A stretch of 64,000 nt of DNA. Source: Aequorivita vitellina. Lineage in GTDB: Bacteria; Bacteroidota; Bacteroidia; Flavobacteriales; Flavobacteriaceae. The DNA lies in NCBI RefSeq assembly GCF_022008365.1, contig NZ_JAIRBA010000011.1, forward strand, positions 42,116 to 106,115, read 5' to 3'. This document shows, piece after piece, positions 54,012 through 63,498 of this stretch; position 1 is the first letter of the stretch, and every line of letters starts with the position of its first letter. The notes below the pieces were generated by a model. The model saw nothing but the letters and a program-made list of their open reading frames with translations. It searched no databases and was not told the origin of the DNA. Position numbers and translations under genes: made by a program.

Positions 54012-54509
54012 ATGTTTAAAAAAATTATTCTTCTCATATTTATAATCTTCGCCTTTAAAGGTTGTACCAAGGACGACATCTGTCCCGATGGAACTGCGAC
54101 GACCGCAAAAATGGTTATCACGTTTAACGATATTGCGAACCCCGTCAATGAAAAGAAAGTAAATGTTTTAACCGTTGAAACAGACTATGAAGATAGCGTT
54201 GTGTTAATTTCAAAGCTTGAAACAGGAGAAATTGCGATACCGCTTAGCACTACTTCAGATACTACAAAATATAAATTTATTCGCACAACCTTCACTACCA
54301 ACGACACACTAATCAATACAGATAAAGTGATGTTTGTGTACCAGAGACGCATTGGATATGTTAATCGTGCCTGCGGATTTAATACCGAATACTTTAACCT
54401 TGAGGCAACTTTAGCACCTGAAGGAAACGAAAATTGGATTCAAGAAATTGTTGTAAAACGAGATACTGTAAATGTTGAAAATAGCGCCCACATTACTATG
54501 CTGCATTAG
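54012..54509 (+). CDS. Lipoprotein of DUF6452-like family
   Basis: 165 residues. Lipobox Cys18 in IIFAFKGCTKD, then a mature domain starting DDICPDGTATTAKMVITFND. Cys24 and Cys117-equivalent may pair. No catalytic motif. From memory it matches a flavobacterial family named DUF6452, found next to rlmD. Its last 38 nt overlap the start of the next gene, so the two are probably translated together and may form an envelope complex with it. Confidence 0.72.
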   Translation: MFKKIILLIFIIFAFKGCTKDDICPDGTATTAKMVITFNDIANPVNEKKVNVLTVETDYEDSVVLISKLETGEIAIPLSTTSDTTKYKFIRTTFTTNDTLINTDKVMFVYQRRIGYVNRACGFNTEYFNLEATLAPEGNENWIQEIVVKRDTVNVENSAHITMLH

Positions 54510-55221
54510 CCTTTTTTGCGGCACACATTTTATGGTGGCGCAAAAGAATAGTGAAACTGCAACCGACACCCTCCCCAAAATTGAAAAGTTTGGCCTTCGG
54601 GTGGGCGTAGATTTGGCAAAACCGTTGCGAACCATAATTGAAGATGGTTATTCTGGATTTGAAATTATGGGTGACTTTAGAGTATCCAAAAAGTTTTATG
54701 CTGCAGTAGAACTCGGTAATGAAAAGAAAGATTGGATTGAGCCTTATATTTCAACAAATACCAGCGGAAGCTACGCTAAAATTGGGTTTGACTACAATGC
54801 GTATGAAAATTGGCTAGGGATGGAAAACGCCATTACACTTGGCATGCGCTACGGAATTTCTAGTTTTACCCAGAAGTTACTCAGTTACCGAATTTATACA
54901 GACAACCCTGCATTTCCTACCGAAACCATTTATGATCCTCAAGAATTTAGTGGCCTTACAGCACATTGGGCAGAGTTAATTATTAGCGTTAAAACTGAAA
55001 TACTCAACAACTTATACCTCTCCTTAAATGTACAATTGAAACGAAAAATTTCAGAAACAGAACCAGATAATTTTGCGAATTTGTACATCCCAGGTTATAA
55101 TAGAACGTACGATTATAGCGAATTTGGCGTGGGTTATGGGTACTCTATTTCGTACTTAGTGCCAATTTTTAAGAAGCAATCTACCCCCCAACAAAATCTC
55201 CAACCCCCGAAGGGAGAGTAA
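54472..55221 (+). CDS. Outer-membrane protein of DUF6048-like family
   Basis: 249 residues. The signal peptide is encoded within the overlap with the upstream gene (LKIAPTLLCCISLFCGTHFM). The mature part is beta-barrel-like with the conserved opening FGLRVGVDLAKPLRT and the late strand FGVGYGYSISYLVPIF. From memory this matches DUF6048, the usual neighbour of DUF6452. The last dozen codons, TPQQNLQPPKGE, lie on a C-rich/G-rich repeat also seen at 35774, so the C-terminal tail may be recently added by repeat insertion. Confidence 0.72.
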   Translation: MLKIAPTLLCCISLFCGTHFMVAQKNSETATDTLPKIEKFGLRVGVDLAKPLRTIIEDGYSGFEIMGDFRVSKKFYAAVELGNEKKDWIEPYISTNTSGSYAKIGFDYNAYENWLGMENAITLGMRYGISSFTQKLLSYRIYTDNPAFPTETIYDPQEFSGLTAHWAELIISVKTEILNNLYLSLNVQLKRKISETEPDNFANLYIPGYNRTYDYSEFGVGYGYSISYLVPIFKKQSTPQQNLQPPKGE

Positions 55222-55274
55222 CGCTAGGGTTTAAAGGTTCTCTGAAACTGATTCATTGAACACTGAAGACTGAA

Positions 55275-56432
55275 TTATTGCTTACTAGTCTTTCTACTTC
55301 CCTCGTACATTTCGTAACGTACAAGTTTAGACTCTAGCTTCCCGTTAAAGAGTTTTATCTTTCGTGACGGTCTAAGGCCAACAAATTTTAATGCTTCCAT
55401 ATTTGAAGTAATCATCCAAGCCTGGGTGCCGGGATAGCCTCGTTTAAGCGTATTCCCAATGGAACTGTAAAACGCTTTCACATCGTTTACTGAAATACGT
55501 TCGTCGTATGGTGGGTTAAAAACAATATAAAGCGACTTGTCTTCTTCCTTTTCACTTTCAAAAAAATCTTGTTGCTTCACCTCAATAAAATCCTGAAGAT
55601 TGGCACTTTTAATATTTTCTTTCGCTTTGTGGATTGCCACTGGATCGGTGTCGTATCCATAAATTTTATGCGGGAAATCGCGCACCTTTTTTAAAGCGGC
55701 TGCTTCAATTTTTTCATATAAATCTACATCAAAATCTGGCCAAGTTTCAAAGCCAAATTCATCGCGATTTAAATTTGGCGGTATATTGCAAGCTATCAAT
55801 GCGGCCTCGGTAAGCATCGTTCCACCACCACACATTGGGTCCAGAAAATTACACTGGCCTTGCCATCCTGCGAGCATTAAAATTCCTGCTGCAAGTACTT
55901 CGTTTATGGGCGCGAGGGTACTCTCTACCTTATAACCGCGTTTGTGTAAAGATTCGCCCGAACTGTCTAAAGAAACAGTACAAATATTTCTATCAATATG
56001 GATATTTATTCGCAAGGTAGGATGATCTAAATCTACATCGGGCCTAACCCCTTCCCTATCGCGAAACCTATCTACAATAGCATCTTTGGTTTTTAAAGCA
56101 ATGTATTGCGAATGCGTAAAAACATCAGAGAAAACGGTTGCATTAACGGCTAATGAGCCTTTTACATCCATATAGTTTTCCCACGGCATTTCATAAATCT
56201 TTTTATATAAATCGTCTTCGGTAAAAATATTAAAAGCCGAAATTGGTTTTAATATTTTAATAGCCGTTCGGCAACAAAGATTTGCTTTATACATAAACCC
56301 GGTATCGCCTTCAAACGAAACGTTCCGCACACCAATTTCTATAGCTGAAGCTCCCAATTGGCGAAGCTCCTGCGCGAGGAGTTCTTCCATCCCAAAGAGG
56401 GTTTTAGCAACCATTTTAAAATTATTCGTCAT
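55275..56432 (-). CDS. THUMP-domain RNA methyltransferase (RlmL/K N-terminal type)
   Basis: 385 residues. The N-terminal ferredoxin-like and THUMP domains (about 1-155) bind RNA. The methyltransferase domain has the SAM motif FLDPMCGGGTMLTEAALIA and the catalytic NPPYDER, as in N2-guanine methyltransferases such as RlmL. The E. coli protein carries a second (RlmK) domain that is absent here. Likely substrate: a guanine of 23S rRNA (G2445 equivalent) by family; tRNA cannot be excluded. Start ATG at 56432 retained; 56414 is possible. Confidence 0.9.
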   Translation of the reverse strand: MTNNFKMVAKTLFGMEELLAQELRQLGASAIEIGVRNVSFEGDTGFMYKANLCCRTAIKILKPISAFNIFTEDDLYKKIYEMPWENYMDVKGSLAVNATVFSDVFTHSQYIALKTKDAIVDRFRDREGVRPDVDLDHPTLRINIHIDRNICTVSLDSSGESLHKRGYKVESTLAPINEVLAAGILMLAGWQGQCNFLDPMCGGGTMLTEAALIACNIPPNLNRDEFGFETWPDFDVDLYEKIEAAALKKVRDFPHKIYGYDTDPVAIHKAKENIKSANLQDFIEVKQQDFFESEKEEDKSLYIVFNPPYDERISVNDVKAFYSSIGNTLKRGYPGTQAWMITSNMEALKFVGLRPSRKIKLFNGKLESKLVRYEMYEGSRKTSKQ

Positions 56433-56551
56433 AAGTAATCCCTTTAAAAGCAGAGAACTTTTTAATTAATTGTATATTTTAATGAAATTAAAAAACTTCA
56501 ATTTAATAAGGCCACAAAAATACAGTATTTTTGCAGGGCGAAACGATAACT

Positions 56552-57283
56552 ATGCAAAAAGATAAAGACAATTGGTACGCTTCGTGGTTCAATACCCCAT
56601 ATTATCACATACTTTATAAAGACCGAAACCACAGGGAAGCGGCTCTTTTTATGAACCAGCTTACCACTTTTTTAAAATTAAAACCCAAAGACACTATTTT
56701 AGATTTGGCCTGCGGAAAAGGGCGGCATTCAAAATATCTCTACAAACAAGGTTTTGATGTTACCGGTGTAGATTTATCTGCGGAAAGTATTCGCTATGCA
56801 AAACAATATGAAAAACCATACCTTCACTTTGAAGTGCACGATATGTGCTTGCCGTATCCACAACAATTTGATGCAGTTTTTAATCTATTTACAAGCTTTG
56901 GGTATTTTGAAAATGAAGAAGACAATTTAAGAACCATTCGCGCCATAAAAGCTGAATTAAAGCCTTCGGGTTTTGGAGTTATCGACTTTTTAAATGCTGA
57001 ATTGGTTATAAAAAACTTAATACCTTCCGAAAAAAAGAAAGTGGGCAATATTGTATTTCATATTGAAAAATATGTTGAAGACGGCTACATAATTAAAAAC
57101 ATTCGTTTTACAGATAAAGGTGAAGATTACTTTTTTGCAGAACGGGTAAAAGCGTTGACTTTAGAAGATTTTAAAGCTTATTTTGACGAAACCACAGCCG
57201 AATTAAAACACGTATTTGGCGATTATAGTTTGAACGATTTTGATAAAAACACTTCCGAACGATTAATATTAATTTTTAATTAA
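56552..57283 (+). CDS. Class I SAM-dependent methyltransferase
   Basis: 243 residues from the ATG at 56552 (MQKDKDNWYASWFNTP). SAM motif I is TILDLACGKGRHSKYL, followed by VTGVDLS and the post-I acidic residue. DAVFNLFTSFGYFENEEDN matches the small-molecule methyltransferase group. The substrate is unknown. The stop codon overlaps the ATG of the ZIP transporter by one base, so both are co-translated. The pairing may hint at a shared role, but the link is not proven. Confidence 0.85.
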   Translation: MQKDKDNWYASWFNTPYYHILYKDRNHREAALFMNQLTTFLKLKPKDTILDLACGKGRHSKYLYKQGFDVTGVDLSAESIRYAKQYEKPYLHFEVHDMCLPYPQQFDAVFNLFTSFGYFENEEDNLRTIRAIKAELKPSGFGVIDFLNAELVIKNLIPSEKKKVGNIVFHIEKYVEDGYIIKNIRFTDKGEDYFFAERVKALTLEDFKAYFDETTAELKHVFGDYSLNDFDKNTSERLILIFN

Positions 57284-57951
57284 TGAGTTATCTATTATTA
57301 TTTTTATCTGTAGCCCTAGGTTACGTTGTCGCACTTTTTTTGAAGAAAAAAGAGTTGCGAAACATGGAGGTTTTTCTGGCCTTTAGCGGTGCATTTTTAC
57401 TTTCTATAACCGTTTTTGAATTATTGCCACACGTTTTTGAAGACCATTCAAAAAGCATAGGAGTTTATATTATGCTGGGAATATTGTTGCAAATATTCTT
57501 AGAATTCTTTTCAAAAGGAGCCGAACACGGGCACGTACATTTACATTCAGAAGCGAAACACTTTCCGTGGATTTTGTTTATCAGTTTAAGCATACACGCA
57601 TTTATGGAAGGTTTTCCCATTTCGGAACACAATAACTTATTAATTGCTATTATTATTCATAAAATTCCGGTAGCGATAATCTTGTCGTTCTTTTTTATAA
57701 CAGCAGGATACAGAAAGACTACCACCCTGCTCTTCCTTTTCTTTTTCGCGATTATGACGCCTTTGGGAAGTTTTATTTCTACCAATTACAATCTAATTCA
57801 TCAATATGAAACCCCCATCACAGCAGTGGTAATTGGGATATTTCTTCATGTATCAACTACAATTCTATTTGAAAGCTCAAAAAATCACAAGTTCAATCTT
57901 TCGAAGATGACGGCAGTAATTTTAGCGGTTATAATTGCGTATTTTATTTAA
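57283..57951 (+). CDS. ZIP family metal transporter
   Basis: 222 residues with about seven to eight membrane segments. A His-rich loop EHGHVHLHSEAKH lies between them, as in ZIP proteins. The metal path includes SIHAFMEGFPISEHNN and IAIIIHKIPVAIILSFF, the paired TM4/TM5 motifs with HxxxEG and HKIP. It imports a divalent metal such as zinc or iron across the inner membrane. Coupled to the methyltransferase gene by a one-base overlap. The 3' end overlaps the convergent helicase gene by 4 bp. Confidence 0.9.
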   Translation: MSYLLLFLSVALGYVVALFLKKKELRNMEVFLAFSGAFLLSITVFELLPHVFEDHSKSIGVYIMLGILLQIFLEFFSKGAEHGHVHLHSEAKHFPWILFISLSIHAFMEGFPISEHNNLLIAIIIHKIPVAIILSFFFITAGYRKTTTLLFLFFFAIMTPLGSFISTNYNLIHQYETPITAVVIGIFLHVSTTILFESSKNHKFNLSKMTAVILAVIIAYFI

Positions 57952-60404
57952 TTTACTTTTATAGTATTTGAGTGGGATTTGATGCTTTTCTCGTATTGAA
58001 GTGCATTGGTAACCATTCGCAAATCGCCAAAAGAATATTTATCGTCTATTTTATTCTTTAAATCGCTAAGCCCTTTGTAAGTTGTGGTTTCCATTATTTT
58101 TTTGAGTTCCAGATATTTTTCAGCTGGTTTTAATTCGGTTATTTTTATTTCTCCCGAAGCCAAAAAAACACCGAGATGCCGTACAATAGTGCCAATGGGG
58201 AAACCGCGTTCCTCGGCAATTTCGGGAATGCTCATTCCCGATTTAAATAAATTATAGGAGATTTGCTGAGTTTCACTTCTTTTAGGAACTGAAATGTTTT
58301 TCTTATTGGGTACAATTGCATTTTCTTCACAATAATCACTGATGGTTTCAAGAATAGCAGCGCCGTATTTTTCGAGCCTAACTTTTCCTATGTCGGTAAT
58401 TGCGCGTAGTTGTTTTGCGTTTGTCGGCAATACTTCGCACATTTCAAAAAGCGCTTTTTGAGTAAAAACTTGAAAGGGCGGGATAGCTTCTTCTTCCGAA
58501 AATACGGTACGGAGTTCTCGCAACATTTCAAATAATTCGTTATTTTCGGTTGATGCGACAAAGTTAGTTTTGCGTTTTGGTTTTTCTATTTCCTGCAGCG
58601 CTGCTTTAGCCCGCAAATCCAAATATTTTGAAGTTTTAAAACCTTCTTTTAAACCTTTAAAGCAATACTGTTTTACGGCAATCAATTCTTCCAAATTATT
58701 TAGCTGAGTTGAAATATCTTCTTTAATTGCTTTATTATCGGTAGTAAAATTTAGATCGGCTAAAGGTTGAATGATAAAATCTTGCAAATGCTTTTCAAAA
58801 TAAAAAACTGCCTTTTTAAAGCGCTCTTGTAGCAGAAGATTATTTTCTGGAGCATCGTGCTCACTTAAATTTTTTAATTGAAACTGGAAGCTCGTATTAA
58901 TTTTTAAAAGTTCCGTCACTCCTTTTTCCTTTAAAATGGTAAGTTGGTCGAGTAAGTTTCCGTTGATGCTGCCTTTATTTTTAAAATAAATATCTATAAT
59001 ACGACTAACCGGATGTAAAAAAGTATGAAAGTTAAAAATATCGTTGATTAAATTAAGTTGATATGCTATTTGCGAAGTTTCCAAAATGGAAGAATCTGGT
59101 TGGTTCGCTTCAGCATTTTTGCTAAAGGAGGCAACTTCGTGATTGTTGATGATGCTTTTTCGGGAGAGCGGACCGGTTAAAACAATTCCTTCCAAAGTTT
59201 TGCAGCGGCTTAAAGCCACATAGGTTTGCCCGTGGGCGAAGGCTTCTTGGGCATCGATAATAACGTTTTCAAAAGTGAGCCCCTGACTTTTATGAATAGT
59301 TATAGCCCAAGCCAAGCGCAGCGGAATCTGTGTGAAGGAACCTATTTCATCTTCTATTATTTCCTTTGACTCTGGATTGATGGAATATTGAATATTCTTC
59401 CATATTTCTGGGCTAGTGACGATATCGAAATTATCGCCGGGACAACGCACTAGCACTTCGTCTTCGTCTAAATCTATAACAGTTCCAATTTTTCCATTGA
59501 AATAACGCTTCTCTGGAGAGCTGTCATTTTTAACGAACATGACCTGAGCGCCTACTTTTAGTTCTAATTTTAAATGCGTGGGAAAGGTATATTCTGGAAA
59601 CTTACCTTCTACTTCTGCTTCGTAGATAAAACTTTTCTTTTTCAGTTTTTTTAGTTCCACAGAATTAATTCTATCGGCTCTATTGTTATGCGTGGTTAAT
59701 GTTATATAGCCGTCGCCGTCTTTTGCCGAAAAGTTAGGAATATACCGTTTGTTGAGTGTTTCGGAAGATTGGGGCGTTAGGGAATCATTTCGAATTTCGT
59801 TTAATATTTTTATAAAATCTGCACTTTCCTGTCTGTAGATGTGTTTCAATTCAATGGTAAGCGCGTTGGATTTTTGGAAGGAATTACTCCCGAAGAATAA
59901 CCCTGTATTGTAGTGTTTTTTTAAAAGCTGCCATTCATCATTTTTTATTACTGGCGACAGCTGTTGCAAGTCGCCAATCATCAATAGTTGGGCACCACCA
60001 AAAGGTTTACTTCTATCTCTAAACCTGCGCAAAACCTGGTCTATACCATCCAGTAAATCGGCTCGAACCATACTTACTTCATCGATTATCAAGAGGTCTA
60101 AAGACTTAATTATATTGATTTTCTTTTTACTGAATTTTTTAGAAAGTGAATTGCCTTGTGCATTTGCAGTTTCGGGTAAGATGGGGCCAAAAGGCAATTG
60201 AAAAAAGGAATGGATGGTCACCCCTCCCGCGTTGATAGCCGCCACTCCGGTGGGTGCTACAACTGCCATTCTTTTTAGGGAATCCTTTTTTAATTTATGT
60301 AGAAACGTAGTTTTCCCCGTCCCCGCTTTTCCGGTCAGGAAAATATTCCTGTCGGTATAATTGACGAAGTTCCAAGCCAGATCGATTTCAGGATTTTGAA
60401 TCAT
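57948..60404 (-). CDS. Pif1-like helicase with RecQ-type C-terminal domains
   Basis: 818 residues. Superfamily 1 helicase core: Walker A TGKAGTGKTTFL (about 24-35), LLIIDEVSMVRADLLDGID, then AITIHKSQGLTFENV and YVALSRCKTLEG, matching Pif1/RecD2-like enzymes. The C-terminal part adds an HRDC domain (about 640-695, TNAKQLRAITDIGKVRLEKY) and a helix-turn-helix (about 705-755, GMSIPEIAEERGFPIGTIVR), arrangements usually seen in RecQ. It should unwind DNA or RNA-DNA hybrids during replication or repair. It marks the edge of the core region, with the restriction-modification pair beyond. Confidence 0.88.
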   Translation of the reverse strand: MIQNPEIDLAWNFVNYTDRNIFLTGKAGTGKTTFLHKLKKDSLKRMAVVAPTGVAAINAGGVTIHSFFQLPFGPILPETANAQGNSLSKKFSKKKINIIKSLDLLIIDEVSMVRADLLDGIDQVLRRFRDRSKPFGGAQLLMIGDLQQLSPVIKNDEWQLLKKHYNTGLFFGSNSFQKSNALTIELKHIYRQESADFIKILNEIRNDSLTPQSSETLNKRYIPNFSAKDGDGYITLTTHNNRADRINSVELKKLKKKSFIYEAEVEGKFPEYTFPTHLKLELKVGAQVMFVKNDSSPEKRYFNGKIGTVIDLDEDEVLVRCPGDNFDIVTSPEIWKNIQYSINPESKEIIEDEIGSFTQIPLRLAWAITIHKSQGLTFENVIIDAQEAFAHGQTYVALSRCKTLEGIVLTGPLSRKSIINNHEVASFSKNAEANQPDSSILETSQIAYQLNLINDIFNFHTFLHPVSRIIDIYFKNKGSINGNLLDQLTILKEKGVTELLKINTSFQFQLKNLSEHDAPENNLLLQERFKKAVFYFEKHLQDFIIQPLADLNFTTDNKAIKEDISTQLNNLEELIAVKQYCFKGLKEGFKTSKYLDLRAKAALQEIEKPKRKTNFVASTENNELFEMLRELRTVFSEEEAIPPFQVFTQKALFEMCEVLPTNAKQLRAITDIGKVRLEKYGAAILETISDYCEENAIVPNKKNISVPKRSETQQISYNLFKSGMSIPEIAEERGFPIGTIVRHLGVFLASGEIKITELKPAEKYLELKKIMETTTYKGLSDLKNKIDDKYSFGDLRMVTNALQYEKSIKSHSNTIKVN

Positions 60405-60906
60405 TATAAAAAATTGTGGCGGGGAGGCTTTCGTTTTTCGATGAATAAATATACTAAATATAGCAGAAAAATAAAATCTGAATTGTAAAATTGGATGGTA
60501 ATAGTTGTTTGAGCCTTTTAGTCAGTTTATATTCGGTACTGACGGAAGTAAATGCAATAATAGTATTGTACAGCTTTCCCGCCTAACACCCCTACCATCA
60601 CAATGCGATAGCATGTAAACAAAGCTCCCACAGTTCAAATACAGACTGAAAGTTTGTGGTTATTCCTGTAATTACTATGAATTGAGTTACAGCCAAGTTG
60701 TAAGTAATGCAGAAATTGAGCTGAAATTGAACATTTGAACTAAAAAAGCCAACCGCATAGTCAAGCACATTTCATTTTTTTCGTGCCTCAAAAAATAAAA
60801 AGAGCTTGTCTTTTTTCAACGCTTACACACGTTCATAAGATTGTTAAAAAATGGAAAATGGAAAAATGGAATTTATCCTAAATTTTCGTTACTTTACAGA
60901 TTAGTT
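60405..60906. other. Spacer upstream of the restriction-modification pair
   Basis: 502 bp with no credible gene. It holds ACATTTGAACTAAA (60731-60744), an AAAAGAG...TGTC stretch and CAACGCT (60817-60823), all repeated downstream of the endonuclease gene, and an AAAATGG-type run at 60847-60870 just before the methyltransferase start. Confidence 0.55.
60731..60744 (+). repeat. 14-bp direct repeat flanking the restriction-modification pair (left copy)
   Basis: ACATTTGAACTAAA occurs here and, identically and in the same orientation, at 63499-63512. The heptamer CAACGCT also occurs on both sides (60817, 63414, 63491). Consistent with a cassette inserted or exchanged between repeats. Confidence 0.6.
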
Positions 60907-62142
60907 ATGGGCAAAAAATATTCAGACATAAAAGAAAAACTTCAAATCGTTGTAGATAAGAAAACTACTAACGACTTGGCACATTTGACACACTATTTTC
61001 AAAATCACAAAAATGGTGTTTCTCAATGTTTTAGATCATCTGCAACTGAATATTTGAGCGAACTGCACGAGGAACTGAATATAGCAGAAGAACCAAACTT
61101 TCAATATTATTTACCGATAAAATGGGATATTCCATTTCCACCAACAGAAAACCCAACATTCAAGTTTATTGACCTTTTTGCTGGAATTGGAGGAATAAGA
61201 TTGGCTTATCAAAATAATGGCGGAAAGTGTGTATTCACAAGTGAATGGGACACTTATGCAAAAAAAACCTATGAAGCTAATTTTGGAGAAGTACCTTTTG
61301 GAGACATAACTCAAATTTCAGAAAAGGATATTCCTGACCACGATGTTCTGTTAGGTGGTTTTCCTTGTCAACCATTTTCAATCGCAGGAGTTTCGAAGAA
61401 AAACTCGTTGGGAAGAAAACACGGTTTTTTGGATGAAACTCAAGGAACTTTATTTTTTGACATCGCAAGAATAATAAAACATAAAAAGCCAAAGGCTTTT
61501 ATGCTTGAAAATGTAAAAAATCTCGTGTCTCACGACAAAAAGAAAACATTTAAAGTCATAATTAGTACTTTAGAAAAATTAGGCTACAACGTTCATTTCA
61601 AGATTCTAAATGGCAAACACTATGTTCCTCAAAATCGTGAACGAATTATAATTGTAGGATTCAAAAAGACTGTTTTTAAAAGTAAAGAAACGTTTGAGTT
61701 TCCAGACCCACAAGAATCAAACTTTGTTTTCAAAGATATTCTTGAACCTAAAGTTGACGACAAATATACTTTGTCTGATAAACTCTGGAATTATCTACAA
61801 GAACACGCACGAAAACATAAAGCTAAAGGAAATGGTTTTGGTTTTGGATTGACTGACTTAAATGGTATTTCAAGAACAATTAGTGCAAGATATTATAAAG
61901 ATGGTTCAGAGGTTTTAATTCCACAAAAAGGAAAAAATCCAAGAAGATTAACACCAAGAGAATGTGCGAGACTTCAAGGATTTCCAGATAAATTTATAAT
62001 TCCTGTCTCAAATAATCAAGCATATAAACAATTTGGCAATTCTGTTGTAACACCTTTAATACAAGCTGTTGCAAAAAATATTGTAAAAGAACTTTCAAAA
62101 ATTAATGAATCTAACCAATCTAAAATCGCTGTTCATAAATAA
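60907..62142 (+). CDS. DNA (cytosine-5-)-methyltransferase, Dcm-like
   Basis: 411 residues from the ATG at 60907; an in-frame TTG at 60841 is less likely. An 85-residue N-terminal extension, as in Dcm/M.EcoRII, precedes the catalytic core. Motif I is DLFAGIGG (89-96), motif IV PCQPFS with catalytic Cys154, motif VI ENV (201-203), motif VIII QNRERI (242-247) and motif X KQFGNSVVTP. It transfers a methyl group to C5 of cytosine in a short site, by similarity a CCWGG- or CCNGG-type site. It protects the host from the endonuclease whose gene overlaps its 3' end by 38 bp. Confidence 0.93.
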   Translation: MGKKYSDIKEKLQIVVDKKTTNDLAHLTHYFQNHKNGVSQCFRSSATEYLSELHEELNIAEEPNFQYYLPIKWDIPFPPTENPTFKFIDLFAGIGGIRLAYQNNGGKCVFTSEWDTYAKKTYEANFGEVPFGDITQISEKDIPDHDVLLGGFPCQPFSIAGVSKKNSLGRKHGFLDETQGTLFFDIARIIKHKKPKAFMLENVKNLVSHDKKKTFKVIISTLEKLGYNVHFKILNGKHYVPQNRERIIIVGFKKTVFKSKETFEFPDPQESNFVFKDILEPKVDDKYTLSDKLWNYLQEHARKHKAKGNGFGFGLTDLNGISRTISARYYKDGSEVLIPQKGKNPRRLTPRECARLQGFPDKFIIPVSNNQAYKQFGNSVVTPLIQAVAKNIVKELSKINESNQSKIAVHK

Positions 62143-63412
62143 TGGATGTAAGAAGATTTATGTAAAAACTCTCGCACCAAATGACAACTCTAAAAATCAA
62201 GTTTATTTTGGTGGTAGTTTTGAAATTTTAAACATATTACCACTTTCAGAAATTGTGACTGAAGAAGCAGGAGACTGGAATAAAGAAAGATTTAAAGCTA
62301 AAATCAATTTTTCTTGGATTGACGATGAGGGTTCTATTTTTCCAGCACCACAAGCACAACTTATACTCTACCCCAAATATCCTGAAGTACGTTTCTCTGG
62401 CTTTCTTGCAAGATGTAAAAAAGCACCTTCCGAATTAATGACCCAGAGATTAGCTGGTAGATTGCTTTTCTTTTCAGTTGCTCAAAATGGAACAATTTTA
62501 GGTTATGTAACAGCACCAGACTCTGAAATAGCAAACGAATTTAATCAAACAGAATTTGATTCAGTTCACGGAGTTTTCTCTGTAATAGATTTGCCGAAAG
62601 CCAAAAACAATCGAGCAGTTTTACTAGGCGAACTAAAACGTATTCACGAACTAGGTTGGATTGATTCAAAAAGACTAGACACTAATGGAAATATTATGGA
62701 TTGTCGTGCACCTAATTGTGGTGGTTATACTTTAGAAGCAGAATTAGGGGTTACGCCAAATGGCTATTCTGAACCTGATTTTATGGGTTGGGAAGTTAAG
62801 CAATTTGGTGTTGCGAATTTCAATCGTACTAAATCCAAAGCCATTACTCTAATGACACCTGAACCAACAGACGGATTATACAAAACCGAGGGAACGGAAT
62901 ATTTTGTCAGAACTTATGGTTACGAAGACAAAAGAGGAAGACCAGATAGATTGAATTTTGGAGGAGTTCACAAAGTTGGAGAAAAACATCATCTCACAGA
63001 TTTAACAATGCAATTAATCGGATTTGACGTTGAAAGCGGAAAAATACGCAATACGAATGGTAGAATTGCATTACTGGACGAAAAAGAGAATGAAACAGCT
63101 TCTTGGAGTTTTTCCTCAATGCTAACACATTGGAACAGAAAACATAATCAAGCTTGTTATGTACCTTCATTATCAGAAATTAAACCTGAAAGAAAGTACA
63201 GATATGGAAATGAAATAATTTTAGGAACAGGAACTGATTTCCAACTATTTCTTTCGCAAATGGCTCTTGGGAATATTTATTACGACCCAGGAATTAAATT
63301 GGAAAATATTTCTACCAAACCTAAAATTAAGAAACGAAGTCAGTTTAGAATAAAGTCTGGTTTTTTACCAAATTTATATAAACAGAATGAAATAATTGAT
63401 ATTGCGGAATAG
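62105..63412 (+). CDS. Type II restriction endonuclease, MvaI/BcnI family
   Basis: 435 residues. The core NCGGYTLEAELGVTPNG with SEPDFMGWEVKQFG holds the PD-(D/E)xK-like catalytic residues of the MvaI/BcnI family (Glu, Asp and ExK). These enzymes are monomeric and nick or cut CC(W/S)GG. The N-terminal 160 residues (LAPNDNSKNQVYFGGSFEIL) resemble family members from other Bacteroidota as I recall. The start lies 38 bp inside the methyltransferase gene, giving translational coupling so the methylase is made first. The partner is a C5-cytosine methylase, which is unusual for this nuclease family. Confidence 0.85.
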   Translation: MNLTNLKSLFINNGCKKIYVKTLAPNDNSKNQVYFGGSFEILNILPLSEIVTEEAGDWNKERFKAKINFSWIDDEGSIFPAPQAQLILYPKYPEVRFSGFLARCKKAPSELMTQRLAGRLLFFSVAQNGTILGYVTAPDSEIANEFNQTEFDSVHGVFSVIDLPKAKNNRAVLLGELKRIHELGWIDSKRLDTNGNIMDCRAPNCGGYTLEAELGVTPNGYSEPDFMGWEVKQFGVANFNRTKSKAITLMTPEPTDGLYKTEGTEYFVRTYGYEDKRGRPDRLNFGGVHKVGEKHHLTDLTMQLIGFDVESGKIRNTNGRIALLDEKENETASWSFSSMLTHWNRKHNQACYVPSLSEIKPERKYRYGNEIILGTGTDFQLFLSQMALGNIYYDPGIKLENISTKPKIKKRSQFRIKSGFLPNLYKQNEIIDIAE

Positions 63413-63434
63413 CCAACGCTTAAAGCCATACACA

Positions 63435-63476
63435 TTTGCAATTCGCTAAAGCCAAGGCTACGCCAAAAATTGCAAA
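63435..63476. repeat. Imperfect palindrome downstream of the endonuclease gene
   Basis: TTTGCAATT (63435-63443) and AATTGCAAA (63468-63476) are perfect inverted 9-mers around a 24-base interior with GCC/GGC. No T-run follows, so it is not an ordinary terminator. It lies in a stretch flanked by two CAACGCT heptamers (63414 and 63491). Confidence 0.55.
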
Positions 63477-63498
63477 AGAGTCTGTCTTGCCAACGCTC

